From Saccharopolyspora erythraea (lineage in GTDB: Bacteria > Actinomycetota > Actinomycetes > Mycobacteriales > Pseudonocardiaceae): DNA of 64,000 bases. The notes under the pieces are model-generated. The model was given only the letters and a program-made list of their open reading frames with translations. It made no database searches and was not told the DNA's origin. Below are positions 54,357 to 64,000 of this stretch, piece by piece (the first letter of the stretch is position 1; every line of letters begins with the position of its first letter). Both the position numbers and the translations under genes were made by a program. The DNA lies in NCBI RefSeq assembly GCF_018141105.1, contig NZ_CP054839.1:3844001-3908000 (forward strand). The letters run 5' to 3'.

Positions 54357-55058
54357 TCAGCGGGTCTGCGCCGGGGCGTCCGCGGTGGCGGCGAGCCGGG
54401 CTTCGAGGCCGTTGAGGATCGTCTGCACCCCGAACTCGAAGCTCTCCGCCTTCAGCTCCTCCTGGTCGCCCTCGCCGAGTTCGGCGATGCGGGCCTGAAG
54501 GCGCGGGTACTGCGCCGCGATCCCGTTGGCCCAGGAGGAGAACTCCTCCAGGCGCTCCTGCTCGTCGCCGCCCTCCCGGCGGATCTGCGCCTTCATCGCG
54601 GCCTCGGTCGAGTCGTTGAGCGCGGTCCCCAGTACGAACGTGAACAGGGCGTTCATCGCCCAGTCCAGGTCGGTGCCCGCGAAGCCGGCCTCCTCGAGCA
54701 CGGCGTAGCAGTGGTCCTGGTAGCGGGCGAGTCCCGGGCCGTAGAGGAAGTGGGCGCCGATGGCCGGGACCAGCCACGGGTGGCGGGCGAGCATCGCGTA
54801 GGTGCCGTGGGCGAGCGCGCCGGCCGCGGCGCGCCAGCCGGACTCCTCGGGGGCGGGCAGGTCGACCTCGGCCCACACCTGGTCGCCGGCCAGGCCGAGC
54901 AGGTTGTCCTTGTTGCCCACGTGCCAGTACACCGCGGTGGCGGCCGAGCCGAGCCGCTGGCCGAGGCGCCGCATGCTGAGGCCCTCGACGCCTTCGGCGT
55001 CGAGCAGCTCGATGGCGGCCCGGACGATCTGGTCGCGGGTCAGCGTCTCGCGCGGCAT
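54357..55058 (-). CDS. TetR-family repressor
   Basis: 233 residues. The helix-turn-helix is at about 8-52 (LTRDQIVRAAIELLDAEGVEGLSMRRLGQRLG, then TAVYWHVGNKDNLLGL), with a C-terminal ligand domain of the TetR_C type (LYGPGLARYQDHCYAVLEEAGF). It is divergent from an efflux MFS gene, with four operator-like boxes between, so it very likely represses the MFS/P450/ferredoxin operon and itself until a ligand binds. Confidence 0.93.
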   Translation of the reverse strand: MPRETLTRDQIVRAAIELLDAEGVEGLSMRRLGQRLGSAATAVYWHVGNKDNLLGLAGDQVWAEVDLPAPEESGWRAAAGALAHGTYAMLARHPWLVPAIGAHFLYGPGLARYQDHCYAVLEEAGFAGTDLDWAMNALFTFVLGTALNDSTEAAMKAQIRREGGDEQERLEEFSSWANGIAAQYPRLQARIAELGEGDQEELKAESFEFGVQTILNGLEARLAATADAPAQTR

Positions 55059-55078
55059 GGCGTCAGGATAGCCGACCT

Positions 55079-55163
55079 CTTGCACAGCGTTCAGGAACCC
55101 ACTTGCACGGTGTTCAAGTCTTCTTTTACAGTGTTCAAGCGACGGACTTGAACACTGTAAAAG
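55079..55163. promoter_or_regulatory. Array of four TetR operator-like boxes
   Basis: Four related 17-base boxes: CTTGCACAGCGTTCAGG (55079), CTTGCACGGTGTTCAAG (55102), CTTTTACAGTGTTCAAG (55123) and CTTGAACACTGTAAAAG (55147). The last two are exact inverted copies of each other around a 7-base spacer. Start-to-start distances are 23, 21 and 24 bases. The array spans both promoters. Confidence 0.8.
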
Positions 55164-55173
55164 TGAGGTCATC

Positions 55174-56832
55174 ATGAGTGCTCCGGCAAGTGATCGCCCG
55201 GCCGCGGCGCCGGAACCCGGCGACCGGCCCGGCTCGGGGCCGGCGCGTGCGCCCAGGGCGTGGCTGGCGATGCTGGCCCTGGGGCTCGGGGCGATGGTGG
55301 TGCAGCTCGACGGCTCGATCGTGGCCATCGCCAACCCGGTGATCGCCGCCGACCTCGGCGCCGGGCTGGAGGGCATCTCCTGGGTCACCACCGCCTACCT
55401 GCTGGTGGTGGCCGGCCTGCTGATCCCGGCAGGCGCGCTCGCCGACCGGATCGGGCACAAGAAGGCGTTGCTCACCGGCATCGGGGGCTTCTCGCTGGCC
55501 TCCCTGCTGTGCGGGCTGTCCGGGTCGATCGAGATGCTGATCGCCGCGCGGGTGCTGCAGGGCGTCTTCGCCGCGGTCATCGCGCCCGCCGGGCTGGCGG
55601 TGCTGCGCGCGGCGTTCCCGCCGGAGAAGCTGTCCATGGCCTTCGGGATCTTCGGCTCGATCTCGGCGGTGTCGACGGCGGGCGGGCCGATCCTGGGCGG
55701 CGTGCTCGTGCAGTACGCGAGCTGGCCGTGGGCCTTCTACGTCAACCTGCCCGTCGGCGTCCTCGCCGTGGTCGTCGGCTCCCTGGTCATCAGCGAGACC
55801 GCCGAGCGCGGTTCGCGGCGGCTCGACCTCTGGGGGGCGCTCGTCCTGACCCTGGCGATGCTCAGCGTCGTCTGGGCGGTCAACGGGGTGCCCGCCCACG
55901 GCTGGGCGTCGGTGAACACCCTCGGCTTCCTCGGCGCGGGCATCGTGCTGCTGGGTGTCTTCGTCGCAGTGGAGCGCCGGGTGCGCAACTCGATGGTGCC
56001 GCTGGGGCTGTTCGCGAACCGTACTTTCTCGCTGGGCGCGGTGCTCATGGTCGTCATCATGTTCGCCTTCTTCGCGATCCTGTTCTACCTGACCTTCTAC
56101 CTGCAGGGAGTCCGCGGGAACGGCCCGATCGCCACGGCCGTCGCGATGCTGCCGCTGACCGTGGTGTTCGCCGTCTCCTCACCGATGGCCGGCTGGCTCA
56201 CCGGGAGGTTCGGCATGCGCGCCACGATGGTCCTCGGATCGGTGTGCACGGCGGTGTCGCTGCTGTTGCTGCTGCGCGTGGACGTCGGCTCGTCGACGCT
56301 CACCCTGGTGCCCTCGCTGGTGCTGGCCGGGTTCGGCGTGGGATTCCTGATGATGCCCGCCATCCAGGCGGTCGTGGCCGGCGTGCCGGTGGGCAGGTCC
56401 GGTGCCGCCTCGGGCATCCAGCAGTCGGCGGGCCAGCTCGGCAGCACGCTCGGCGTCGCCGTCCTCGGCAGCGTCCTCGCCTCGGTGGTCACCTCGGGGT
56501 TCGGTGTCGCGGTGCGGGCCGCCTCCGGCGGCGACGCGGCCGTGCAGCGGATCATCACCGACCCGCAGACGCAGCAGGCCGTCTCGCTCGGCTTCGCGCC
56601 CGCCGCCCAGCAGGGACTGGCGCAGCAGTTGCAGCACGCGGGGATGCCCGCTGAGCAGGTGGGCGAGCTCGTGCGGACCGTGACCGCGGCGGCGCACCAC
56701 ACGTTCGTCGACGGGTTGCACGTCGTGTTCGTCATCGCCGCGGCGGTCGCCGTCGTCGCCGGCCTGATCGCCCTCTTCATCCGCCGCCCGGAACCGCAGC
56801 CGGACAACGGCGAGACGCCGGCGCGGGTCTGA
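55174..56832 (+). CDS. MFS drug efflux transporter, DHA2/EmrB type
   Basis: 552 residues with fourteen predicted spans. [13 protein letters not shown] is motif D1 of the 14-helix drug exporters, [11 protein letters not shown] is motif A, and [17 protein letters not shown] covers motif C. The ATG lies ten bases after the last operator box. It is the first gene of an operon with a P450 and a ferredoxin. Confidence 0.93.
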   Translation: MSAPASDRPAAAPEPGDRPGSGPARAPRAWLAMLALGLGAMVVQLDGSIVAIANPVIAADLGAGLEGISWVTTAYLLVVAGLLIPAGALADRIGHKKALLTGIGGFSLASLLCGLSGSIEMLIAARVLQGVFAAVIAPAGLAVLRAAFPPEKLSMAFGIFGSISAVSTAGGPILGGVLVQYASWPWAFYVNLPVGVLAVVVGSLVISETAERGSRRLDLWGALVLTLAMLSVVWAVNGVPAHGWASVNTLGFLGAGIVLLGVFVAVERRVRNSMVPLGLFANRTFSLGAVLMVVIMFAFFAILFYLTFYLQGVRGNGPIATAVAMLPLTVVFAVSSPMAGWLTGRFGMRATMVLGSVCTAVSLLLLLRVDVGSSTLTLVPSLVLAGFGVGFLMMPAIQAVVAGVPVGRSGAASGIQQSAGQLGSTLGVAVLGSVLASVVTSGFGVAVRAASGGDAAVQRIITDPQTQQAVSLGFAPAAQQGLAQQLQHAGMPAEQVGELVRTVTAAAHHTFVDGLHVVFVIAAAVAVVAGLIALFIRRPEPQPDNGETPARV

Positions 56833-56866
56833 CCGCGGCCGGTTCCACCCACCACTGGAGGAGAAG

Positions 56867-58084
56867 ATGCAGGAGCACGCGCCGCACAACGCGGACGACG
56901 TACTGGAGTCGCTGCCCAGGGACCGGCCCTCGGGTTGTCCCTTCGACCCGCCGGAGGTCCTGGCGGAGATCCGCGGGCAGCGTCCGCTCACCAGGCTGGT
57001 CTACGGCGACGGGCACGTGGGCTGGCTGGCGACTGGCCACGCGGTCGTCCGCGCGGTGCTGTCCGACCGGCGTTTCAGCTCCCGCTACGAGCTGATGCAC
57101 TTTCCGGTCGCCATGCCGGGACTTCCCGCGCGGATACCGCCGGCTCAGGTCGGGGACATCACCGGGATCGACCCGCCGGAGCACACCCGGTACCGCAAGT
57201 TGCTGACGGGCAAGTTCACGGTGCGGCGGATGCGCATGCTCACCGAGCGGGTCGAGCAGATCACCGCGGAACGCCTGGATGTCATGCAGCGGCTCGGTCC
57301 GCCGGTGGACCTGGTCGAGACCTACGCGCAGCCGGTCCCGGCGTTGATGATCTGCGAGCTGCTCGGCGTCCCGTACGGCAGGCTCGAGGAGTTCCTGGGC
57401 CTGGTGGCGGCATCCGGGAACCGGGACCTCACGCCGGAGGAGCAGTTCGACTCCTTCGCCAAGATCCAGGAGTTCGTCCGGGAGCTGGTGCCGGCCAAGC
57501 GCGCGGAGCCGACCGACGACCTGCTCAGCGACCTGACCGCGACCGAGCTCACCGACGAGGAGCTCGCCGGCATCGGGGGGCTGCTGCTGGCCGCCGGCCT
57601 GGACACGACGGCGAACATGCTGGCGCTGGGCACCTTCGCCCTCCTGCGGAACCCGGAGCAGATCGCGGAGCTGCGCGAGGGCGACGCGGACCGAGCGGTC
57701 GAGGAGCTCATGCGGTACCTGAGCATCGCCCACACCGGCATGCGGGCCGCGCTGGAGGACGTGGAGATCGACGGCACGCTGATCAGGGCGGGGGAGACGG
57801 TCACGTTGTCGGTCCAGGCCGCCAACCGCGACCCCCGGAAGTTCGCCGACCCCGACGCGCTGGACCTGCGTCGGCACGCCGCCGGGCACCTGTCCTTCGG
57901 CCACGGCATCCACCAGTGCCTCGGTCAGCAGCTCGCCCGCGTCGAGATGCGGGTCGCTTTTCCCGCGCTGTTCAACCGGTTCCCTGGCCTGCGCCTGGCT
58001 GTCGCGCCCGAGGAGGTCCCGCTGCGCGGTGACATGAACATCTACGGCGTGCACAGCTTGCCGGTCACCTGGGACGGGGCGTGA
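56867..58084 (+). CDS. Cytochrome P450 (bacterial class I, CYP105/107-like)
   Basis: 405 residues. I-helix [13 protein letters not shown], ExxR in VEELMRYLS, and the heme loop [18 protein letters not shown] (Cys ligand) are all intact. GGAGGAGAAG precedes the ATG. The ferredoxin gene overlaps its stop. Grouping with an exporter and a TetR repressor suggests that it modifies the same compound that is pumped out, either a foreign toxin or a metabolite. No ferredoxin reductase is nearby. Confidence 0.95.
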   Translation: MQEHAPHNADDVLESLPRDRPSGCPFDPPEVLAEIRGQRPLTRLVYGDGHVGWLATGHAVVRAVLSDRRFSSRYELMHFPVAMPGLPARIPPAQVGDITGIDPPEHTRYRKLLTGKFTVRRMRMLTERVEQITAERLDVMQRLGPPVDLVETYAQPVPALMICELLGVPYGRLEEFLGLVAASGNRDLTPEEQFDSFAKIQEFVRELVPAKRAEPTDDLLSDLTATELTDEELAGIGGLLLAAGLDTTANMLALGTFALLRNPEQIAELREGDADRAVEELMRYLSIAHTGMRAALEDVEIDGTLIRAGETVTLSVQAANRDPRKFADPDALDLRRHAAGHLSFGHGIHQCLGQQLARVEMRVAFPALFNRFPGLRLAVAPEEVPLRGDMNIYGVHSLPVTWDGA

Positions 58085-58281
58085 GGATGCGCGTCGAGGT
58101 GGACCGCGAACGTTGTTGCGGGGCGGGGATGTGCGCTCTGACCGCACCCGAGGTGTTCGACCAGGACGGCGAGGACGGCAGGGTGCTCCTGCTGGACGCC
58201 GCGCCGCTCGCCGGTGAGCACGACGCGGTCCGGGAGGCCGCGCAACTGTGCCCCGCCGGGGCGATCACCGTGCTGGAGTGA
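58081..58281 (+). CDS. 3Fe-4S/4Fe-4S ferredoxin, P450 redox partner
   Basis: 66 residues from a GTG that overlaps the P450 stop as GTGA; an ATG two codons later gives the usual [10 protein letters not shown] start. Cys residues in CCGAGMC and LCPAGAI match the single-cluster ferredoxins that serve actinomycete P450s. It probably feeds electrons to the P450 encoded just before. Confidence 0.92.
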   Translation: MRMRVEVDRERCCGAGMCALTAPEVFDQDGEDGRVLLLDAAPLAGEHDAVREAAQLCPAGAITVLE

Positions 58282-58288
58282 GGATGAC

Positions 58289-58329
58289 CGCGGTTGGCCG
58301 GAACCCCCAGTGCGCTCCGGCCAACCGCG
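58289..58329. terminator. Bidirectional terminator after the ferredoxin gene
   Basis: Perfect 14-bp stem, 58289-58302 with 58316-58329, 13-base loop, between the convergent ferredoxin and secreted-protein genes. Confidence 0.75.
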
Positions 58330-58341
58330 TCAGCATCCGGC

Positions 58342-58764
58342 TCAGTAGATCGTGTGCCAGCCGCCGCACTCGTACTTGGCGCCGCCCTCGGTGAGGCACT
58401 CCTGGACCTCGAACTTCCTGGCGCTGCTCGCGAAGTTCCAGGTCGTGCTGTTGGTGACGCCCTTGCCGGAGGCGCTCAGGTTCTCCGACCGGGTGCCGCC
58501 GTCGGCGTAGGTGACGCGGACGTACACGCGGGCGCCGTGGCTGTCGCCCGCGGTGTCCTTGATGTTCACCCGGAGGATGAAGCGCTCCGCGTCGTCGATG
58601 GTGCCCCAGGCGTGGGCCCCGACGATGTCGGCCGGCGTGTTCTGGGCGTTCCAGTTGGTCGCCGCGTGCGCCGTGCCCGCCGAGACCGCGACCAGCATGG
58701 CGGCTCCCGCGGCGACCAGGCCCGCGGATCGTGCGGCGGTCTTCAGTCCTGCGCGATCGGACAT
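58342..58764 (-). CDS. Small secreted protein
   Basis: 140 residues. A Sec signal peptide with a probable cut after AHA (about residue 34) leaves a mature protein of about 105 residues with two cysteines (QECLTEGGAKYECGG) that may form a disulfide. ARVYVRVTYADGGTRS suggests beta strands. No family is recognised. It is transcribed alone toward a strong terminator. Confidence 0.7.
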   Translation of the reverse strand: MSDRAGLKTAARSAGLVAAGAAMLVAVSAGTAHAATNWNAQNTPADIVGAHAWGTIDDAERFILRVNIKDTAGDSHGARVYVRVTYADGGTRSENLSASGKGVTNSTTWNFASSARKFEVQECLTEGGAKYECGGWHTIY

Positions 58765-59049
58765 CGAGCAACTCCTCGTGTTGGTGGAGAAAACCGGTGC
58801 GGGACCCGCACCGGGATGGATGGTGAGTCGCAGCGGTCGCGGCTCCCGCATCGCTGCGGCGCCCGCCGTCCTGCTGCCCCCGGAAGTCTTCTGAGGCGGC
58901 GGACCCGGCGGCAAGAGCGGCGGGACGTCCCGGACTGTCCGGATCTGTCCGGCCTGCTCGCAGCCCTGTCCGAGACCGCGCGACCGGACCGCCGGAGGTG
59001 TCCGGTACTGCTCGAATGGCCGATGTCGCCCCGTGGCGGGCGGACGAGG

Positions 59050-60024
59050 ATGTCGGTCGTGGAACAGGAGATCTCCCCGCACCAGGCGCGCGACGCCGAC
59101 GAGTTCATCGCGTTGCTGCGCCGGCTCAAGCAGCGCTCGGGCCTGACCTACCGCCAGTTGGAGGAGCGCGCCGCCGCGCGCGGCCAGGTCCTGGCGCGCA
59201 GCACGCTGGCCGACGTGCTCGGCGGCAAGCGGTTGCCGCGTCCGGAGCTGCTGGCGGTCTTCCTGCACGCGTGCGGACGCGGGGACGAGGTACCGGCCTG
59301 GCTCCGGGCCCGCGATGCGCTCGCCGACAGGGAGATCTCCCACGGTGCAGGGGAATCTCTCGCGAGCACGGAGCCGGACGCCGCCCGCGATGCAGCGCAA
59401 CCCGCTGGAGACGAGCGCGCGCGGTCGTCATCGCGCAGGTACTCGCGCGCCTTGCTCCCGTTCGTGGCGGCCGTCGCCGTCATGGCCGCCGCCACTACCG
59501 CGGTATGGATGCTGCTGCCGTCGGACGGACCGGGCGAGAACACCGCGGTGACCGGAGCCGCGGTCGGCCGTCCCGCGGCAGGTGAACGGGTCCGGCTGCG
59601 TCCGGTCGCCGCCCCGCGGCTGTGCCTCACCGACGGCCAGGTCCGGGACGGCCGCTACTCGTCGCTGGTCGCGGTGCAGCGGCCGTGCGAGGAGATCGCG
59701 CCGCAGACGACCGTGCTGGAGCCGGTGGGCGGGGATCTGCGACGCATCCAGTGGCACCACCCGGGGTTCGGCACGGGCTGCCTCAAGGCGCTGACTGACG
59801 GGCCCGCCGCCGGCCTACTCGAACCGTGGGACGCCTGCGAGAAGGCGAGCTCGTTCCGCCTGCAGCCCACCGAGGTCTGGGGCCGGGGCGCGTTCGCGCT
59901 CCGCGTGCAGGGGCAAGGGTGCGTCGGGATCGCGGCTTCGGACACCGCCGAAGGAGCCGAGGCGGTGGTGGAGCCGTGCACGGGCGCGGAGAGCCAGGCG
60001 TTCCTCGTCGAACCCGCGCCCTGA
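59050..60024 (+). CDS. XRE-type helix-turn-helix protein with membrane anchor and extracytoplasmic domain
   Basis: 324 residues. Residues about 15-75 form an XRE-like DNA-binding domain (FIALLRRLKQRSGLTYRQLEERAA; LARSTLADVLGGKRLP). A single membrane span lies at about 133-155 (ALLPFVAAVAVMAAATTAVWMLL). The outer 160 residues contain repeated RLCLTDG, GTGCLKAL and GQGCVGI segments with paired Cys, suggesting a ricin-like beta-trefoil. The layout is a DNA-binding module inside and a possible ligand-binding module outside. An ATG at 59023 is also in frame. Confidence 0.75.
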   Translation: MSVVEQEISPHQARDADEFIALLRRLKQRSGLTYRQLEERAAARGQVLARSTLADVLGGKRLPRPELLAVFLHACGRGDEVPAWLRARDALADREISHGAGESLASTEPDAARDAAQPAGDERARSSSRRYSRALLPFVAAVAVMAAATTAVWMLLPSDGPGENTAVTGAAVGRPAAGERVRLRPVAAPRLCLTDGQVRDGRYSSLVAVQRPCEEIAPQTTVLEPVGGDLRRIQWHHPGFGTGCLKALTDGPAAGLLEPWDACEKASSFRLQPTEVWGRGAFALRVQGQGCVGIAASDTAEGAEAVVEPCTGAESQAFLVEPAP

Positions 60025-60074
60025 CGCCGGACGCGCGGCGTGGTCGGTGCTTCCGGTCAGGGATCGCGGTCTGA

Positions 60075-60920
60075 TCAGGGCTTGCGGCCGAGCCCGCCGA
60101 TGTGCAGCGCGTGAGCGGGGTTGTCCGGGTCGGGGACGTCCGGCCCGGGCCGCCACCGGTTGTTCGGCACGAGCCCGGGTTCGACCAGCTCCAGACCGTC
60201 GAAGTAGCGGATCTGCTCCTCCCACGTGCGGAAGCAGCGGTTGCCCATCCCGTTCTCGGCGAAGGCCTTGGCCAGCTCGCGCGCACGGGGCTCGCCGGTG
60301 TCGCAGGTGTTGGACACCAGCAGGTAGCCGCCCGCGGGGAGCCGGTCGCGGATACCCGCCGCGACCCCCTCGGGGTCCTCCTCGTCCTCGAGGTGCATGA
60401 GGATCCCGCCCAGCAGCACCGCGAACGGCTCGGTGGTGTCGATGAGCTGCCGGGTCTCGGGGTGGTCGAAGACCGCGTCGGCCTCCCGCAGGTCGCCCTG
60501 GATCACGGCGGTGCGGGTGTCGGTGGCCAGCAGCGCGCGCCCGTGGGCGAGCACGATCGGGTCGTTGTCGACGTAGACGACGCGGACGTCGGAGGCGGCC
60601 TCCTGCGCGATCTCGTGCACGTTGCCCGCCGTCGGCAGTCCGGAGCCGATGTCGAGGATCTGGCGGATGCCCGCCTCACCGACGAGGTGGCGCACCGCCG
60701 CGCGCAGGAAGCAGCGGTTGGCCTTGGCCAGCAGCGGAGTCTCCGGGACGACCTCGATCATGGCCTGGGCCGCGGCGCGGTCCACCGCGAAGTTGTCCTT
60801 GCCGTCGAGGCAGTAGTCGTAGACGCGGGCGATCGAGACCTCGTCGGTGTCGACGTCGACGAGGTCGGGCCAAGCCCCGGAGCTGGCCTGCCGTCCCACA
60901 GCCCCTGCCGGATCAGTCAC
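60075..60920 (-). CDS. SAM-dependent methyltransferase (DUF574 / Methyltransf_19 family)
   Basis: About 281 residues. The family signature SIARVYDYCLDGKDNFAVDR is at the start; the SAM motif is ILDIGSGLPTAGNVHE, followed by VVYVDNDPIVLAHGRALL. The family is abundant in filamentous actinomycetes, and its substrates are unknown. I chose the GTG at 60920; an ATG at 60959 would add 13 residues. It is convergent with the XRE gene. Confidence 0.87.
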   Translation of the reverse strand: MTDPAGAVGRQASSGAWPDLVDVDTDEVSIARVYDYCLDGKDNFAVDRAAAQAMIEVVPETPLLAKANRCFLRAAVRHLVGEAGIRQILDIGSGLPTAGNVHEIAQEAASDVRVVYVDNDPIVLAHGRALLATDTRTAVIQGDLREADAVFDHPETRQLIDTTEPFAVLLGGILMHLEDEEDPEGVAAGIRDRLPAGGYLLVSNTCDTGEPRARELAKAFAENGMGNRCFRTWEEQIRYFDGLELVEPGLVPNNRWRPGPDVPDPDNPAHALHIGGLGRKP

Positions 60921-61118
60921 GCCGTCCCCATTCGTCCTCGTGTTCAACGCGCGACGCATCGTAGCCGACGGCCGACATCAACTTCGCCGTCCGACCACAG
61001 GTCCGGGCCGGACCAAGCCGGTCGGCGGCGAGCCGGAGGTGTGAGTGCTACTGGGAACGGCGGCCCTCCCATCCGCCGTTCGGCGCAGCTCCGGCAGCGC
61101 TCGCCTGCCCAGGCGGGA

Positions 61119-61159
61119 AAGGGCCCCGGCAAGTGACCAGATCACAGGCCGGGGCCCTT
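61119..61159 (-). terminator. Terminator of the acyl-CoA carboxylase gene
   Basis: 12-bp perfect stem (61119-61130 with 61148-61159), extended on both ends around one bulged A, 17 bases past the carboxylase stop. Confidence 0.7.
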
Positions 61160-61175
61160 CCCTCGGTTCAGCGGA

Positions 61176-64000
<2,825 letters not shown>

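Noticed and set aside
54148-54876. Reverse frame beside the TetR gene
   Set aside because: It overlaps the TetR coding sequence in another frame and is His/Arg/Pro-rich without family motifs.

Overview
The window is a very GC-rich chromosome segment from a filamentous actinomycete. Codon use, GTG/TTG starts, paired NRPS/MbtH genes, a Tat lipoprotein class A beta-lactamase, DUF1990, CGNR, GlxA and ROK genes and a giant fused acyl-CoA carboxylase all fit the Pseudonocardiales (Saccharopolyspora- or Amycolatopsis-like). The genus is an inference. I see no rRNA, tRNA, CRISPR array, insertion sequence or phage gene.

Bases 1-28600 are one specialised-metabolite locus, cut by the left edge. A forward arm carries the end of an NRPS ending A-T-E, a three-module NRPS (C-A-T x3, TE), a terminator, then a second unit with a type II thioesterase, an acyl-AMP ligase/ketoreductase/carrier protein, and MbtH, followed by a separate class A beta-lactamase-like gene. 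A reverse arm carries an AsnO/VioC-like oxygenase, an unusual single-module NRPS (half C-A-T-TE), a SyrP-like oxygenase and an SbnB/SbnA pair expected to make L-2,3-diaminopropionate. A third forward unit encodes a DrrAB-type exporter and a second type II thioesterase. Adenylation codes read by eye suggest Ser, Asn and an Arg-like residue for the three-module protein. The expected product is a small acylated, hydroxylated peptide using diaminopropionate. I do not recognise the locus as a known pathway.

Bases 28600-34200 hold an aquaporin, a frameshifted phosphotransferase, a hypothetical protein, a three-gene reverse operon (DJ-1/PfpI, DUF2269-like, DUF3817-like) and a divergent GlxA-type regulator.

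Bases 34200-39110 are a lactate/glycolate utilisation operon (LldP-type permease, FAD oxidase, Fe-S subunit) with a divergent FCD-GntR regulator and a perfect operator-like palindrome between them.

Bases 39140-46810 are a sugar ABC import operon (binding protein, two permeases, GH13 alpha-glucosidase, MsmK-type ATPase) with a divergent ROK regulator. An amino-acid permease follows.

Bases 48800-54000 hold two DUF1990-type genes, a small membrane protein, a CGNR zinc-finger regulator and two MFS transporters. Bases 54350-58280 are a TetR gene divergent from an efflux MFS / P450 / ferredoxin operon, with an array of four operator-like boxes between. The right end has a secreted small protein, a membrane-anchored XRE protein, a DUF574-type methyltransferase, and the 3' part of a fused acyl-CoA carboxylase that runs off the window.

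Functional units are mostly separated by strong hairpin terminators. Several genes appear to be transcribed from, or just before, their start codon (leaderless).
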